NCBI RefSeq assembly: GCF_028607085.1
Contig: NZ_CP117411.1
Coordinates: 2,232,001 to 2,296,000 of the forward strand
Length of the DNA stretch: 64,000 bases
Reading direction: 5' to 3'
From: Sphingomonas naphthae
Lineage (GTDB): Bacteria > Pseudomonadota > Alphaproteobacteria > Sphingomonadales > Sphingomonadaceae
The notes under the pieces were generated by a model. It ran no database searches. It was not told the DNA's origin and saw only the letters and a program-made list of their open reading frames with translations. The translations under genes and the position numbers were made by a program. Of this stretch, positions 16,934 to 25,900 are shown piece after piece (position 1 is the stretch's first letter; each line of letters opens with the position of its first letter).

Positions 16934-17023
16934 ATGAAGGGTATCTGCCTGGCTGGCGTCTGCGTTCTGTCGGCTATGTTCTGGGCGGCGGCCGCCGTCG
17001 CGGCCGTCGAGACGATGTTCTGA
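16934..17023 (+). CDS. Possible 29-residue small hydrophobic protein
   Basis: The frame reads MKGICLAGVCVLSAMFWAAA and continues for nine residues to a TGA. A purine-rich GGTGAGG at 16924-16930 precedes the ATG with workable spacing. The peptide is one hydrophobic helix and resembles a signal-peptide-only or small membrane protein. It lies in a roughly 420-bp stretch between nadC and the next gene that otherwise shows no gene. Without homology evidence it is tentative. Confidence 0.35.
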   Translation: MKGICLAGVCVLSAMFWAAAAVAAVETMF

Positions 17024-17105
17024 AGAGGGCTTGATCCTGGGCTGGGGGGCGATCCTCCAGCCTGTCGTGGATGAATGCTCGGGGGCGGGCGACAGCGCCC
17101 GCTCC

Positions 17106-17489
17106 TCACACCAGCGTCGGATCGTACCGAACCTGCCGGCGGACGTAGCAGCGGCTCGTCGCGTCGCCGCGCGCGCCGCCCCAGGCGGGCACCATGCACA
17201 TGCGATCCGGCCCGGCCATACGGAACAGATAGACCGCGCCGCCGCGCGTCTGCGCCTTCACCGTCGTCTGGTGGACGCTGTAGCCGCGCAGGGCGATGCC
17301 CTCGCCGGTGCCGATCACCATGCTGTCGCTCGTGAAGGTGAGCTGCTGGCGCGGATCGCCGGGCTGCCAGTCCTGCTCCGGCCCCGCCTCGCGCGCCCAG
17401 GCGCCGAGCAGGGGGTTTTCCTTGTCGGCCGCCGCCGCCGGTGCCGCCACCGCCGCGATCAGCCCCATCATGCCCAGCAGCACCCGCAT
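17106..17489 (-). CDS. Small exported protein of unknown function
   Basis: Not recognised. It is a 127-residue protein with a clear signal peptide (MRVLLGMMGLIAAVAAPAAA) and a compact domain opening NPLLGAWAREAGPEQDWQPG, with LTFTSDSMVIGTGEGIALRG next. The layout resembles small periplasmic beta-rich domains in which a protein 'cost/weight' line such as LLGAW-R is followed by a strand. Two Cys (RMCMVPAW, SRCYVRRQ) may form a disulfide. Function unknown. Confidence 0.72.
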   Translation of the reverse strand: MRVLLGMMGLIAAVAAPAAAADKENPLLGAWAREAGPEQDWQPGDPRQQLTFTSDSMVIGTGEGIALRGYSVHQTTVKAQTRGGAVYLFRMAGPDRMCMVPAWGGARGDATSRCYVRRQVRYDPTLV

Positions 17490-17621
17490 CGCTCATCCCC
17501 GTCGCGAAACCGCCGGAACCTAGCCACGCCGCCCCGCCCCGATCAAGCGCGGGATTGCGCGGCTTTGGGGATAAATGCCGGCGCCGCTATACCCCCTCGG
17601 GGCGGGAACGGAGAGTGACGG

Positions 17622-18440
17622 GTGGCAGACGACAGCGAACGTGAAACGCCCTGCGCCGCCCCCGCCCTGCCCGATGCCATGGCCGCGTCGCTCGACTTCT
17701 ATCTTTGGGCGCGCGACACGATCGGCGAATCGGGTGGGGCCGTCTACCGCCTGCATGGCAAGGCGGGCGCGCCGGATCTGTTCCTGAAACATGGCGCCGC
17801 CAGCGTTGCCGGGGATATCACCGACGAGATGGCACGGCTGCTCTGGCTGGCCGATCACCTGCCCGTACCCGAAGTCCGCCACTTCGTCCGCACCGACGAC
17901 GCGGCATGGCTGCTGATTACCGCGATGCCGGGCCGCACGGCTTTCCAATGCCTGGAGGACGACCCCGGCGCGGCGGACACGATCGTCGATGCGCTGGCGG
18001 CCTTCCTGCGCCGCCTCCACGCCATCCCGATCGACACCTGCCCGTTCACCAGCGCGCACCCCCATCGCCTTGCCCGCGCCCGCGCGCGGATCGACGCCGG
18101 GCTGATCGACCTCGACGATTTCGACGAGGCCCGCGCCGGCTGGAGCGCCGAACGGGTGTGGGACGCGATGCAGGCCCTGCTGCCGCTCGCCCCCGATCCG
18201 GTCGTCACCCATGGCGACTTCTCGCTCGACAATATCCTGATGATCGACGGCGCGGTCGCCGGGCTGATCGATGTCGGCCGGGTCGGCATCGCCGATCGCT
18301 ATCAGGATCTGGCGATCCTGTGGAACTGCCTGCACGAATTCGGCGGTGGCCTGCCCGAACGTCTCTTCGACCAATATGGCATCGCCGCGCCCGACCAGGC
18401 GAAACTTCGCTTCCACCTCATGCTCGACGAACTTTTCTGA
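17622..18440 (+). CDS. APH(3')-like aminoglycoside phosphotransferase
   Basis: A 272-residue kinase of the APH(3') family, whose members phosphorylate kanamycin-type aminoglycosides. The catalytic loop VTHGDFSLDN (about residues 190-199) and the metal loop IDVGRVGIADRYQDLA follow the APH(3') pattern, as do LLWLADHLPVPEV and the C-terminal LMLDELF. The start is GTG (17622) after GGAGAG. No IS or other resistance gene flanks it, so it looks like a resident chromosomal gene. Whether it confers resistance or acts on another sugar cannot be told. Confidence 0.85.
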   Translation: MADDSERETPCAAPALPDAMAASLDFYLWARDTIGESGGAVYRLHGKAGAPDLFLKHGAASVAGDITDEMARLLWLADHLPVPEVRHFVRTDDAAWLLITAMPGRTAFQCLEDDPGAADTIVDALAAFLRRLHAIPIDTCPFTSAHPHRLARARARIDAGLIDLDDFDEARAGWSAERVWDAMQALLPLAPDPVVTHGDFSLDNILMIDGAVAGLIDVGRVGIADRYQDLAILWNCLHEFGGGLPERLFDQYGIAAPDQAKLRFHLMLDELF

Positions 18441-18475
18441 TTTCACGACTAGCGCAACATAGGCATCGACTGGCC

Positions 18476-19351
18476 ATGACCGAACCTTCGCCTTTTGCAG
18501 CAGCATCATCTTTTCGCGCGCCGACCGATGGCTTGATGGGTCGATTGCAAAACCGATTGGCGAACTCCCGACCGATCAAGGCCCTGCTTCGCACCATCAT
18601 GAAACGCCTGCCGTTCGCAGTTCTGGAAAGCGATGTCCGTGATGTTATCTACGCCAACTGGGTCGTACCGGCAGAAGCCGTCGCCGACCTCGTGCCACCC
18701 GGCGTGGAGATCGTACAAGTCGATGGACACACCATTCTGACCATACTCACCTACGCGCATGGTCATTTTGGCCCTGCTCTGGCGGGATCGGGGCGCCGGC
18801 TGTTCCCGTCGCCTCGCCAGAGCAACTGGAGACTGTACGTCACAGGCATCGGTGCCGCGTCACCCACGAAGCCGACCGTCCTGTTTCTCGCAAACATATT
18901 CGACAGCGCGCTCTATGCGGTCGGCACCCGGCTGTTCAGCGACGTGATGCTCGCTCACCATGCTCACAATTTCCGGCACGGCCGGCAGGGTGATATCTGG
19001 ACGACCGGTGTCGAGAGTGCGGGCAGCGCACCGGACTGGCTTATCAGGGTTCGCGACACCGAGAGCGCAACAATTCCCCCTGAATTCCGGCCGTTCTTCG
19101 CGACCTATGCCGATGCCCTGAACAGTTTATGCCTTCAGGATGCGGCGATTGCCCCGGTCGATGGCATGGCGGCGTTGGCAATCGCCGAAATCGACCTTCC
19201 GATCGCTATCGAGAGTTGCGTGCCGATGTTGGTCGAGACGTACCGGCCAGGCTCGCTTCTTGATCGCATCGGTGCCACCAGCGAGCCGTTCTGTTTTAGA
19301 GTACCGAAAGTCCGTTTCCGGGCGCTTTCCGAGCATCTCATCACAATCTAG
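18476..19351 (+). CDS. DUF2071-like hypothetical protein
   Basis: A 291-residue protein, probably in the YqjF/DUF2071 acetoacetate-decarboxylase-like group, judged from FAVLESDVRDVIYANWVVPA, LVPPGVEIVQVDGHTILTIL and LYVTGIGAASPTKPTVLFLA. The assignment is by pattern memory and is moderate. Codon use has clearly more A/T in third positions than the kinase gene upstream or the atp operon downstream, hinting at later acquisition. The ATG at 18476 is 35 bases after the kinase stop. Confidence 0.6.
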   Translation: MTEPSPFAAASSFRAPTDGLMGRLQNRLANSRPIKALLRTIMKRLPFAVLESDVRDVIYANWVVPAEAVADLVPPGVEIVQVDGHTILTILTYAHGHFGPALAGSGRRLFPSPRQSNWRLYVTGIGAASPTKPTVLFLANIFDSALYAVGTRLFSDVMLAHHAHNFRHGRQGDIWTTGVESAGSAPDWLIRVRDTESATIPPEFRPFFATYADALNSLCLQDAAIAPVDGMAALAIAEIDLPIAIESCVPMLVETYRPGSLLDRIGATSEPFCFRVPKVRFRALSEHLITI

Positions 19352-19372
19352 CGTCGTCGACGCTCGCAAACG

Positions 19373-19401
19373 AAAAAGGCGCCACCGTTCCCGGCAGCGC
19401 C
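19373..19401 (-). terminator. Intrinsic terminator of the F0 operon
   Basis: Read on the minus strand, GGCGC (19401-19397) and GGCGCC (19383-19378) bracket a loop and are followed at once by TTTTT (19377-19373). It lies just past the stop of atpF, the last gene of the operon. Confidence 0.7.
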
Positions 19402-19429
19402 CCTGTGTCGTCGATCGGGCCGAACTGCC

Positions 19430-20023
19430 TCAGTTCAGGCGTGCCGATCCGATGCCCGAGATCGTGCGGTCGATCAGCGCCTTGTCGGCCACCGCGTCGT
19501 TGCGTTCCGTGAGGATCGCGGCGGCGGCTTGCGCCGCGATGCGGGCGGCTTCGGCGCGGACTTCGGCGATGGCGCCGCGTTCGGCGGCGCCGATCTTGTC
19601 CTCCGCCATGCGGCGGCGGCGTTCGATCAGCGCGGAGGCGTCGCTCTCGGCGCGGGCGACGATCGCCTCGGCTTCGGTGGCGGCGCGGGCGAGGATGTCG
19701 TCCGCTTCCTTCGCGGCCTCGGCCGACTTCTTCAGATATTCCGCCTTCAGCGCCTCGGCCTCGGCGCGCAGCTTGGCGGCCTCGTCGAGATCCTTGCGAA
19801 TGCCGGCGATCTTCTTGTCGAGCGCCTTGCCGATCGCCGCCGGAACCTTCTTCCACAGCATCAGGCCGATCAGCACCAGCATCGCCAAAGCGACCCAGCC
19901 GGCACCGTTCAGATAAAGCGCGCTCGGCTCGCTGTGAGGGGCCATGCCGTCGCTGCCCATATGGGTCTTGACCAGCGGCTCCTCGTCGATCGTGTTGGCG
20001 AGCGCGGGGGTGTGATGGGACAT
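19430..20023 (-). CDS. atpF: F0F1 ATP synthase subunit b
   Basis: Peripheral stalk subunit b, 197 residues. An N-terminal hydrophilic extension (about 35 residues) is followed by a single membrane helix (GAGWVALAMLVLIGLMLW) and a long Ala/Glu/Arg-rich helix for the stator coiled coil. It is the last gene of the operon and lies 13 bases after the b' gene. Having separate b and b' genes is typical of alphaproteobacteria and photosynthetic bacteria. Confidence 0.95.
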   Translation of the reverse strand: MSHHTPALANTIDEEPLVKTHMGSDGMAPHSEPSALYLNGAGWVALAMLVLIGLMLWKKVPAAIGKALDKKIAGIRKDLDEAAKLRAEAEALKAEYLKKSAEAAKEADDILARAATEAEAIVARAESDASALIERRRRMAEDKIGAAERGAIAEVRAEAARIAAQAAAAILTERNDAVADKALIDRTISGIGSARLN

Positions 20024-20036
20024 GGTCGAGCCGCCC

Positions 20037-20531
20037 TTATTGTGCCGTCGCGGCGCGACGCACCGCCGTGGCGGCCTCGTCGGTCGAGACGGTCAGGCCG
20101 GCGAGACGCGCGACCAGATCCTGGGTGATCTCGGCCGCGACGCTTTCCAGGTGCGAGAGCGCATCGGTCCGCGCCGCCGAGAGGCTGGCTTCGGCCGTGG
20201 CGGATGCACCCGCCAGCACGGCATCGGCCTGCTTGACGCGGGCCTCCGACGCGGCCTGGGCCCTGGCCTTGGCATCCTGGTTCTGGGCGAGCGAGGTGGC
20301 TCGCGCCTCGTTCATCCGCACCCGATAGGCTTCCTCGCCGGCATCGGCTTCGGCCTGGGCGCGCTCGGCGGCGGCCAGATCGTCGGCGATGCGGCGCTCA
20401 CGGCCCTCGACGGTCGATTCGATCTTCGGAAGCATCGCCTTGCCGATCCCGAAATAGATCAGCGCGAAGACGATCAGCATCCAGAAGACCTGGCCGGCGT
20501 AGGTGGACGCAAGCTGTTCTATCTGAGGCAT
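20037..20531 (-). CDS. atpG: F0F1 ATP synthase subunit b'
   Basis: Second peripheral-stalk subunit (b', also written atpF' or atpX), 164 residues. MPQIEQLASTYAGQVFWMLI and VFALIYFGIGKAMLPKIEST form the membrane anchor, followed by ERRIADDLAAAERAQAEADA and a long charged helix. It forms a heterodimer with subunit b. The symbol varies between annotation systems; atpG here means b', not the gamma subunit. Confidence 0.93.
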   Translation of the reverse strand: MPQIEQLASTYAGQVFWMLIVFALIYFGIGKAMLPKIESTVEGRERRIADDLAAAERAQAEADAGEEAYRVRMNEARATSLAQNQDAKARAQAASEARVKQADAVLAGASATAEASLSAARTDALSHLESVAAEITQDLVARLAGLTVSTDEAATAVRRAATAQ

Positions 20532-20597
20532 CGGCGGCTCTCGACGGAGTTAGGCAAATTCAAACGGCCGCCGGGCGCGAACGCCCGGCGATCCGGC

Positions 20598-20825
20598 TCA
20601 GGCGACGAACAGCAGGATCATCGCGACGACGAACGCCAGCAGGCCGAGAAGCTCGGCGGCGGCGAAGCCGATGAACAGGCGGCCCTGCTGGCCGTCGGCG
20701 GCCGACGGGTTGCGCAGCGCGCCTTCGAGGAACGAGGCGAACACGTTACCCACGCCGAGCGCGGCGAGGCCGAGACCGATCGCGGCGAGACCGGCGCCGA
20801 GGAACTTGGCTGCAACAGGATCCAT
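20598..20825 (-). CDS. atpE: F0F1 ATP synthase subunit c
   Basis: Rotor-ring proteolipid of 75 residues with two hydrophobic helices. The polar loop is [12 protein letters not shown], and the ion-binding Glu sits in the second helix ([15 protein letters not shown]). Lack of the extra Gln/Thr sodium ligands suggests proton coupling. Confidence 0.97.
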   Translation of the reverse strand: MDPVAAKFLGAGLAAIGLGLAALGVGNVFASFLEGALRNPSAADGQQGRLFIGFAAAELLGLLAFVVAMILLFVA

Positions 20826-20873
20826 CGTAAAACTCCCTATCTAACTGATTTCAAGCGATTTGACCGCGCGGTC

Positions 20874-21659
20874 TTAGTGAAGGTTGACCGCGTCGTTCAG
20901 GTACAAAGAGGTGAGCAGCGCGAACACATAGGCCTGGATCGCGCAGACCAGCAGCTCGAGCGCCGAGATACCGACCATCAGCACGAAGGTGGGCAGGCCG
21001 ACCAGCACGCCATAGCCGATGCCGGCGGCGCTGGCGTTGATGACGAAGCCCGCGAGCACCTTCAGCAGGATGTGGCCCGCCGTCATCGCCACGAACAGTC
21101 GCAGCGCGAGGCTGAACGGGCGGATCATGAAGGAGAGCAGCTCGATCACGAACATCAGCGGGATCATCACCACCGGCGTGCCGTGCGGCACGAACAGCGA
21201 GAAGAAGTGGAAGCCATGTTTGGCGAAGCCCACCACCAGCACGGTGCCGAACGCCAGCACGGCGAGCGTGCCCGTCACGGTAAAATGGCTGGTCGAGGTG
21301 AAGGCATGGCCGCCCGGAACCACCCCGATCGGCGCGAGGCCGAGGATGTTCGACAGCAGGATGAACATGAAGAGCGAGAACACGAGCGGCACGAACCGGC
21401 GCCCTTCGGGGCCGATATTGGCGTGCATCATGCCGGTGATGAAGCCGGTCACGCTCTCGACGGCGGCCTGCCAGCGGCCGGGCACCAGCTGGCGCTTCAT
21501 GCCGCCCAGCATGAACACCCACAACCCGACCAGCGTCAGCACCATCCAGAGCGCGCTGTTCGTGAAGGAGAGGTCGTACCCGCCGACCATCAGATGCTGG
21601 CCGAACAATGGTTCGACCGTGAACTGATGCATCGGGTCGATCTTGCCGCCGTGCGCCAT
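20874..21659 (-). CDS. atpB: F0F1 ATP synthase subunit a
   Basis: Proton half-channel subunit, 261 residues with five to six membrane helices. FILLSNILGLAPIGVVPGG and the helix FSLALRLFVAMTAGHILL, containing the essential Arg, are diagnostic. The N-terminal MAHGGKIDPMHQFTVEPLF is typical of alphaproteobacterial AtpB. It lies between atpI and atpE in the usual order. Confidence 0.97.
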   Translation of the reverse strand: MAHGGKIDPMHQFTVEPLFGQHLMVGGYDLSFTNSALWMVLTLVGLWVFMLGGMKRQLVPGRWQAAVESVTGFITGMMHANIGPEGRRFVPLVFSLFMFILLSNILGLAPIGVVPGGHAFTSTSHFTVTGTLAVLAFGTVLVVGFAKHGFHFFSLFVPHGTPVVMIPLMFVIELLSFMIRPFSLALRLFVAMTAGHILLKVLAGFVINASAAGIGYGVLVGLPTFVLMVGISALELLVCAIQAYVFALLTSLYLNDAVNLH

Positions 21660-21700
21660 GCCCCTGTTCAGCCCCGTTTCTTAGTCCAAGCGCCCGAAGT

Positions 21701-22018
21701 TCACTCCGGGCGCTCCATGGAGATTCGATAGATGTTCCTGATGGCGACGCCGATCCCGAGGAACAGCAACACCAGCAGCGCCCAGGGTGCGGTCCCCATC
21801 CAGCGGTCGAACAACCAGCCGAGCAAGGCGCCACCCGCCGGACCCGCGATCATCTCGGCCAGCACGCGATTGCCCTGGGCATAGCCCTTGCCGGAACCGT
21901 CGCGTGCCTTGCCGCTTCTGATCGCCTCGGCGGCGCGTGCGTCGCTCAACCGCTTGTCCAGCGAGGAGATTCGCGCGTCTTCGCCGATGGGATCCCGCTC
22001 GGAATCTCCTGCCGCCAT
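21701..22018 (-). CDS. atpI: AtpI family ATP synthase assembly protein
   Basis: A 105-residue AtpZ/AtpI protein, first gene of the F0 operon. A hydrophilic N-terminus (MAAGDSERDPIGEDARISSL) leads to two membrane helices: MIAGPAGGALLGWLFDRW and APWALLVLLFLGIGVAIRNI. AtpI-type proteins assist c-ring assembly or cation transport. The start at 22018 fits; an upstream in-frame extension has no family resemblance. Confidence 0.92.
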   Translation of the reverse strand: MAAGDSERDPIGEDARISSLDKRLSDARAAEAIRSGKARDGSGKGYAQGNRVLAEMIAGPAGGALLGWLFDRWMGTAPWALLVLLFLGIGVAIRNIYRISMERPE

Positions 22019-22100
22019 GTCCGTCTCCTCCAGCCTGCCCCTCATGGGCTGACGCGGGGGGTGCGGCCATGCCGGCGGGCTATCCCGTCCAGGCGCCGAC

Positions 22101-22129
22101 CCTTTAGGAAGCGGTATCCTACAAGTCAA
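22101..22129 (-). promoter_or_regulatory. Candidate promoter of the atpI-B-E-b'-b operon
   Basis: On the minus strand TTGACT (22129-22124) is followed after exactly 17 bp by TAAAGG (22106-22101), about 85 bp before the atpI start. The -35 is good and the -10 is weak. No better pair was seen in the 305-bp gap upstream of atpI. Confidence 0.4.
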
Positions 22130-22281
22130 CCGCACCGGGATGGGCGTAAAGGATGAGAGCGCGGGAGGCGATCGCGTTCGATCGCCCCGGCGCTTTTCCC
22201 GATTTTCAGCGGCAGACTCGTCGCCCTGAAACAGCCGTTGGAAATTACGCCCTGCTGACACCGGTGTCCATGCCGATCTTT

Positions 22282-22321
22282 GGATCGGCCGCCCGGCCCC
22301 CACAGGGGCGATCGCCGATCC
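22282..22321 (-). terminator. Hairpin after ydbL
   Basis: GGATCGGC (22321-22314 read on the minus strand) pairs with GCCGATCC (22289-22282), just past the ydbL stop. The loop is itself GC-rich. There is no clear T-run, so termination is inferred. A second small hairpin, GGCGATCG/CGATCGCC, lies at 22167-22186. Confidence 0.5.
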
Positions 22322-22323
22322 GT

Positions 22324-22701
22324 TTACTTGCAGACGGCCGGCAACGGCACCGGCGCATTGCCCTGGCGCACCGCCCAGTTCGCGCCGGACTTGTAGGCTT
22401 CGCCCGGCGCCACGCGCTTGGCAAGCTGGTCGCAGCCACGCGCGGCGGCCACCTCCTGCACGGTCGCGCCCTGCGATCCGGCGATGTCGGTGTAGATCTG
22501 GCGGCGCTTGATGTTGATCGCGTCCACCGCCTGCCGCACCGCCGTCGAGGGGGCCGAGGCGAAGCCGAGATAGCCGTCCGCCTGCTCGCCGACGGCGCCG
22601 CCCGCGCGCGCCTGCGCCACGACGGCATCCTCGGACTGCGCCACCGCGATGCCCCCCGCCATCAGCAGGAGACCCGCGAAACCGATCACAAACCGCGCCA
22701 T
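22324..22701 (-). CDS. ydbL: YdbL/DUF1318 family exported protein
   Basis: A 125-residue periplasmic protein. A signal peptide (MARFVIGFAGLLLMAGGIAVA) is followed by the DUF1318 core: ARAGGAVGEQADGYLGFAS, VDAINIKRRQIYTDIAGSQG, VAAARGCDQLAKRVAPGE. In E. coli ydbL is the last gene of ydbH-ynbE-ydbL, and the same order is seen here. YdbL modulates the YdbH-YnbE lipid-transport bridge. Confidence 0.9.
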   Translation of the reverse strand: MARFVIGFAGLLLMAGGIAVAQSEDAVVAQARAGGAVGEQADGYLGFASAPSTAVRQAVDAINIKRRQIYTDIAGSQGATVQEVAAARGCDQLAKRVAPGEAYKSGANWAVRQGNAPVPLPAVCK

Positions 22702-22703
22702 CG

Positions 22704-22913
22704 TCAGAACACTCCCGGATATTGCTGGTCGAGATTCTTCACATTCTCGCGCAAGGACACGACCACTTCCTGGCGGATGGTGACGTTCAGGTTGATCTCG
22801 ATCGGCTTGTCGGGCGCCTTGACCGAGATGCAGCCGGCCAGAAGCAACGGCGATGCGATCATCGCCGCCGCCACCCCCAGCCCGCCTATCCGTATCTCCA
22901 TGGGCATCCTCAT
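22704..22913 (-). CDS. ynbE: YnbE-like outer-membrane lipoprotein
   Basis: A 69-residue lipoprotein. The lipobox LLLAGC is near residue 27, and the mature part ISVKAPDKPIEINLNVTI, with VVVSLRENVKNLDQQYPGVF at the end, matches YnbE. In E. coli YnbE multimerises and binds the C-terminus of YdbH at the outer membrane. The start codon overlaps the ydbH stop (ATGA, 22913-22910), indicating translational coupling. Confidence 0.9.
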   Translation of the reverse strand: MRMPMEIRIGGLGVAAAMIASPLLLAGCISVKAPDKPIEINLNVTIRQEVVVSLRENVKNLDQQYPGVF

Positions 22914-25900
22914 CGTCTATTCTCACTTACAGGGGGCTGAACGGTGGGGGAAGCGGAAGCGCCGCCCGATCCGGGCAGCACGCCCGCCGGGGGCAGCGCC
23001 TGCCGGATCAGCCCGCGCGGATCGTTGAGCGAACTGGCCGAATTGAGCAGCCCCCGGAAAGGCGCGCGGATCGTGATGCGGAAGCGGAACGGCAGGTTGC
23101 TGAACTGGCCCATGATCCCGCGCCGCGCCGCCTTGGGCGTCTCGTTGGTGCCGTCGAAGAACACCTGCGTCACGACATCCCCGTCGAGCGCGCCGTCCAG
23201 CCCGATCGACAGCGAATCGTAGCGCATCGATTTCAGCGCATCGAAGGCGAGCTTGCCGAACGTGCCGAGCTGGGCGTTGGACAGCTCGCCGACATAGGCC
23301 AAGGTGCCGCCGGCCTTGCGCACCGTCAGCCGCCCGCCGACGATCCGCCCGCCCGTGTCGTCGAAGATCATCGGGAGGCTGCCGTCGAACGTGCCGGTCA
23401 CCGCGATATTCTTGAAATCGAACTGTTCCACGAACTTGGCGGCATCCATTCCCGTCACCCGGAAGGTCATGCGCCGCTCGACCGGCCGCCCGAAATCCAT
23501 CTCGGTCGGCGCCAGCTCCAGCTCCCCGCCCGAAAAAGGCCAGCGCGCCGCCTCCACCTTCACCCTTTGCTCGGGGAGCAGCTGGTAGCGGACGACGCCT
23601 TCGCTCACGGCGATGCCGGGGTTGATCTCGGCGATGGTCGCCACCTGCCCCGGCGGGGTGGCGAGCGCGAGCAGATCGGAGAAATGGATGCGCCCCTTGA
23701 TGCCCTTCACGGGGCCGAAGGCGGCCGCCAGATCGACGCCTTCGGTGGCGAAATCGCCGTCGCTGGACACACCGTTGGCATCCCAGCGAATCCGCCCCTC
23801 GCCCGTGAGCGAGCCCTGCACGTTGGCGATCACGCCCAGGGTCAGCCTGGTCAGCGCCTCGGGCTGGAGCCGATCGTCGAACAGCAGCCGGCCGACCGCC
23901 AGCGTCGCGTCGCCCGCGCCCTTGCCCAGATCGTGCCGCAGGTTGACCGCCGCGATCTCCGCCGCCGTCTTTGGCTCCAGCAGATGCCCCGACGCGGTGA
24001 TGACCCCGCCGCGCAGCTCCAGCGTCACGTCGCGCGACACCAAAGGCTCGAATCGGGCGGGCGCCCCGGCATCGGCCACCGTCAGCCCGCCGCCCAGCGC
24101 CAGCACCCCACCCTTCAGGGTCCAGTCCCCGGCGGCGCCCGACAGCAGCAGCGGCACATTGCCGATCTTGCCCGATGCGTCGCGGAAGGTGCCCGCGATC
24201 CCGGCCGGGGAGAATCGCCCATCGAGCGTAGGCAGGTCGAGCTTGGTCGGGTCGTCCCCTTCGCCCAGCCGCACCGTCAGCCCCTGCGCGGTGAAGCCCG
24301 GCCGGTCGAGCGGCACGGCGATAGTGCCAAAGGCGAGCACCAACGGCGCCTTGCCGACCGCGCCCAGGATCCGCGTCCCGGCGATCCGCACGCCGCCGCC
24401 CCCGGGCGTCACCATCGCCGCGCCGATCGGGCAGAGCGGCAGGCTGGCCGGGCGGAACACCGTCCCCGCGATGGCCAGCCGCGCGAAGCCGAGACGCTCG
24501 CACTGGCGGTTGACGAACAGCCCCCGCGCCCCCGCCTCGCCCGCAACCGGCAGGGTCAGCCCCTCGACCCGCCCGTCCGCGACCGGCCCGTCCAGCGTCA
24601 GCCGGGTCGCGAAGCGCAGCGCGCCACCCTCGGCGCGCGAAAAGGCGACCGGCGCCAGCGCCACGCGCGAATCGGCCGTGCCGAACGGCGCCACCTCGGC
24701 GCGGCCGCTGATCGATCGGTTGCCGGTCAGCAGCAGGCGTGTCGTCGGCAGCCCGCCGCCCGTGATCGTCCCCGCCAGATGCAGCAGCGGTATCCCGCCC
24801 TGCACGATCACAGCCTCGGGCTGGCCCTGCGCGCGCACCGCCAGCGCCGCGCCGCTCGCCGCCTTCAGGTCGATCCGCTCGATCGCCAGCCGCAACGGCG
24901 CGTCGCCCGCCCGCAGCGACAGCCGCGCCGATCCGCCGAACGCGCCCGCCGCCGCCTCGATTGCCCGGCCCAGCCCCACCAGCGCCGGCCCGGCGGGCGA
25001 ACCCGCCCCCGCCGTCGCCAGCGCCCGAACGGCCCGCGCATCGGCCGATCCGCCGGCAAGGCTTGCGTCGCCCGCGACCTCGATCCGCCCGCCCGTGAAG
25101 CGATAGCCGCCGTCGAATTCCATCCGCCGCGCACGCCCGCCGGGCACCGCCGCCTCGTCCAGCGCGACCCGCATCGCGCCGTTGGTCGCCTGCGCCGTAC
25201 CGCTGAAATCCACCCGTCCGCGCGCCGCCTTGGCCCGCACCGATCCGGCGGAAACACCCGCCGTCACGAAGCCCGCCGCCCCGCGCCAGCCGTCGAGCGC
25301 CTTGGCCAGCGTCGCGTCCAGCTCCAGCCGGGGCGCCGTCACCGTCGCCCCCGCACAGGCCAGGCTCGCGCTCCGCACCGGCCCGGCGAGGGTCGGCTCG
25401 CCGCCCGCCGTGGTGAAGAGCAGCCGCCCCGCCACGTCGCTCGCCCGGCATCCCGCCGCCAGCGCCACCGGCATCGCCACGCCGAGCGTGCCGCGAAACC
25501 CGCCCGCCAGATTGCCCCGCCCGGCCAAACTCAGTTGCGCGATGCCAACCGGCGTCTCCAGCCGCATCGCCGCGTCGCGCAGGTCGACAGCGACATCGGG
25601 CAGCGCGAACGGACCCCCGCCCGACGGCAGGAGCCGATCGACGCTCCCGAGGCTGAGCGTGCCCTTCACGATCCGCCCGCGCAGCCGCACGCCCTCCGCC
25701 TCGATCCGCGTCACGCTCGGCCAGCCGAAGCGGTAGCGCAGGTGGACGGTGGCGCGGCGCGCGGTCAGGTCGGGCGCGGTCGGGTCGCCCAGCGAGACAT
25801 GCTCGATCGTCTGGCTCGAAACCCCGAAACGGGCGATGCGATAGCTGCCGTCGACCCCGTTCCGCCACAGCATCCGATCGATCGCATTGCGCGCCAGCGG

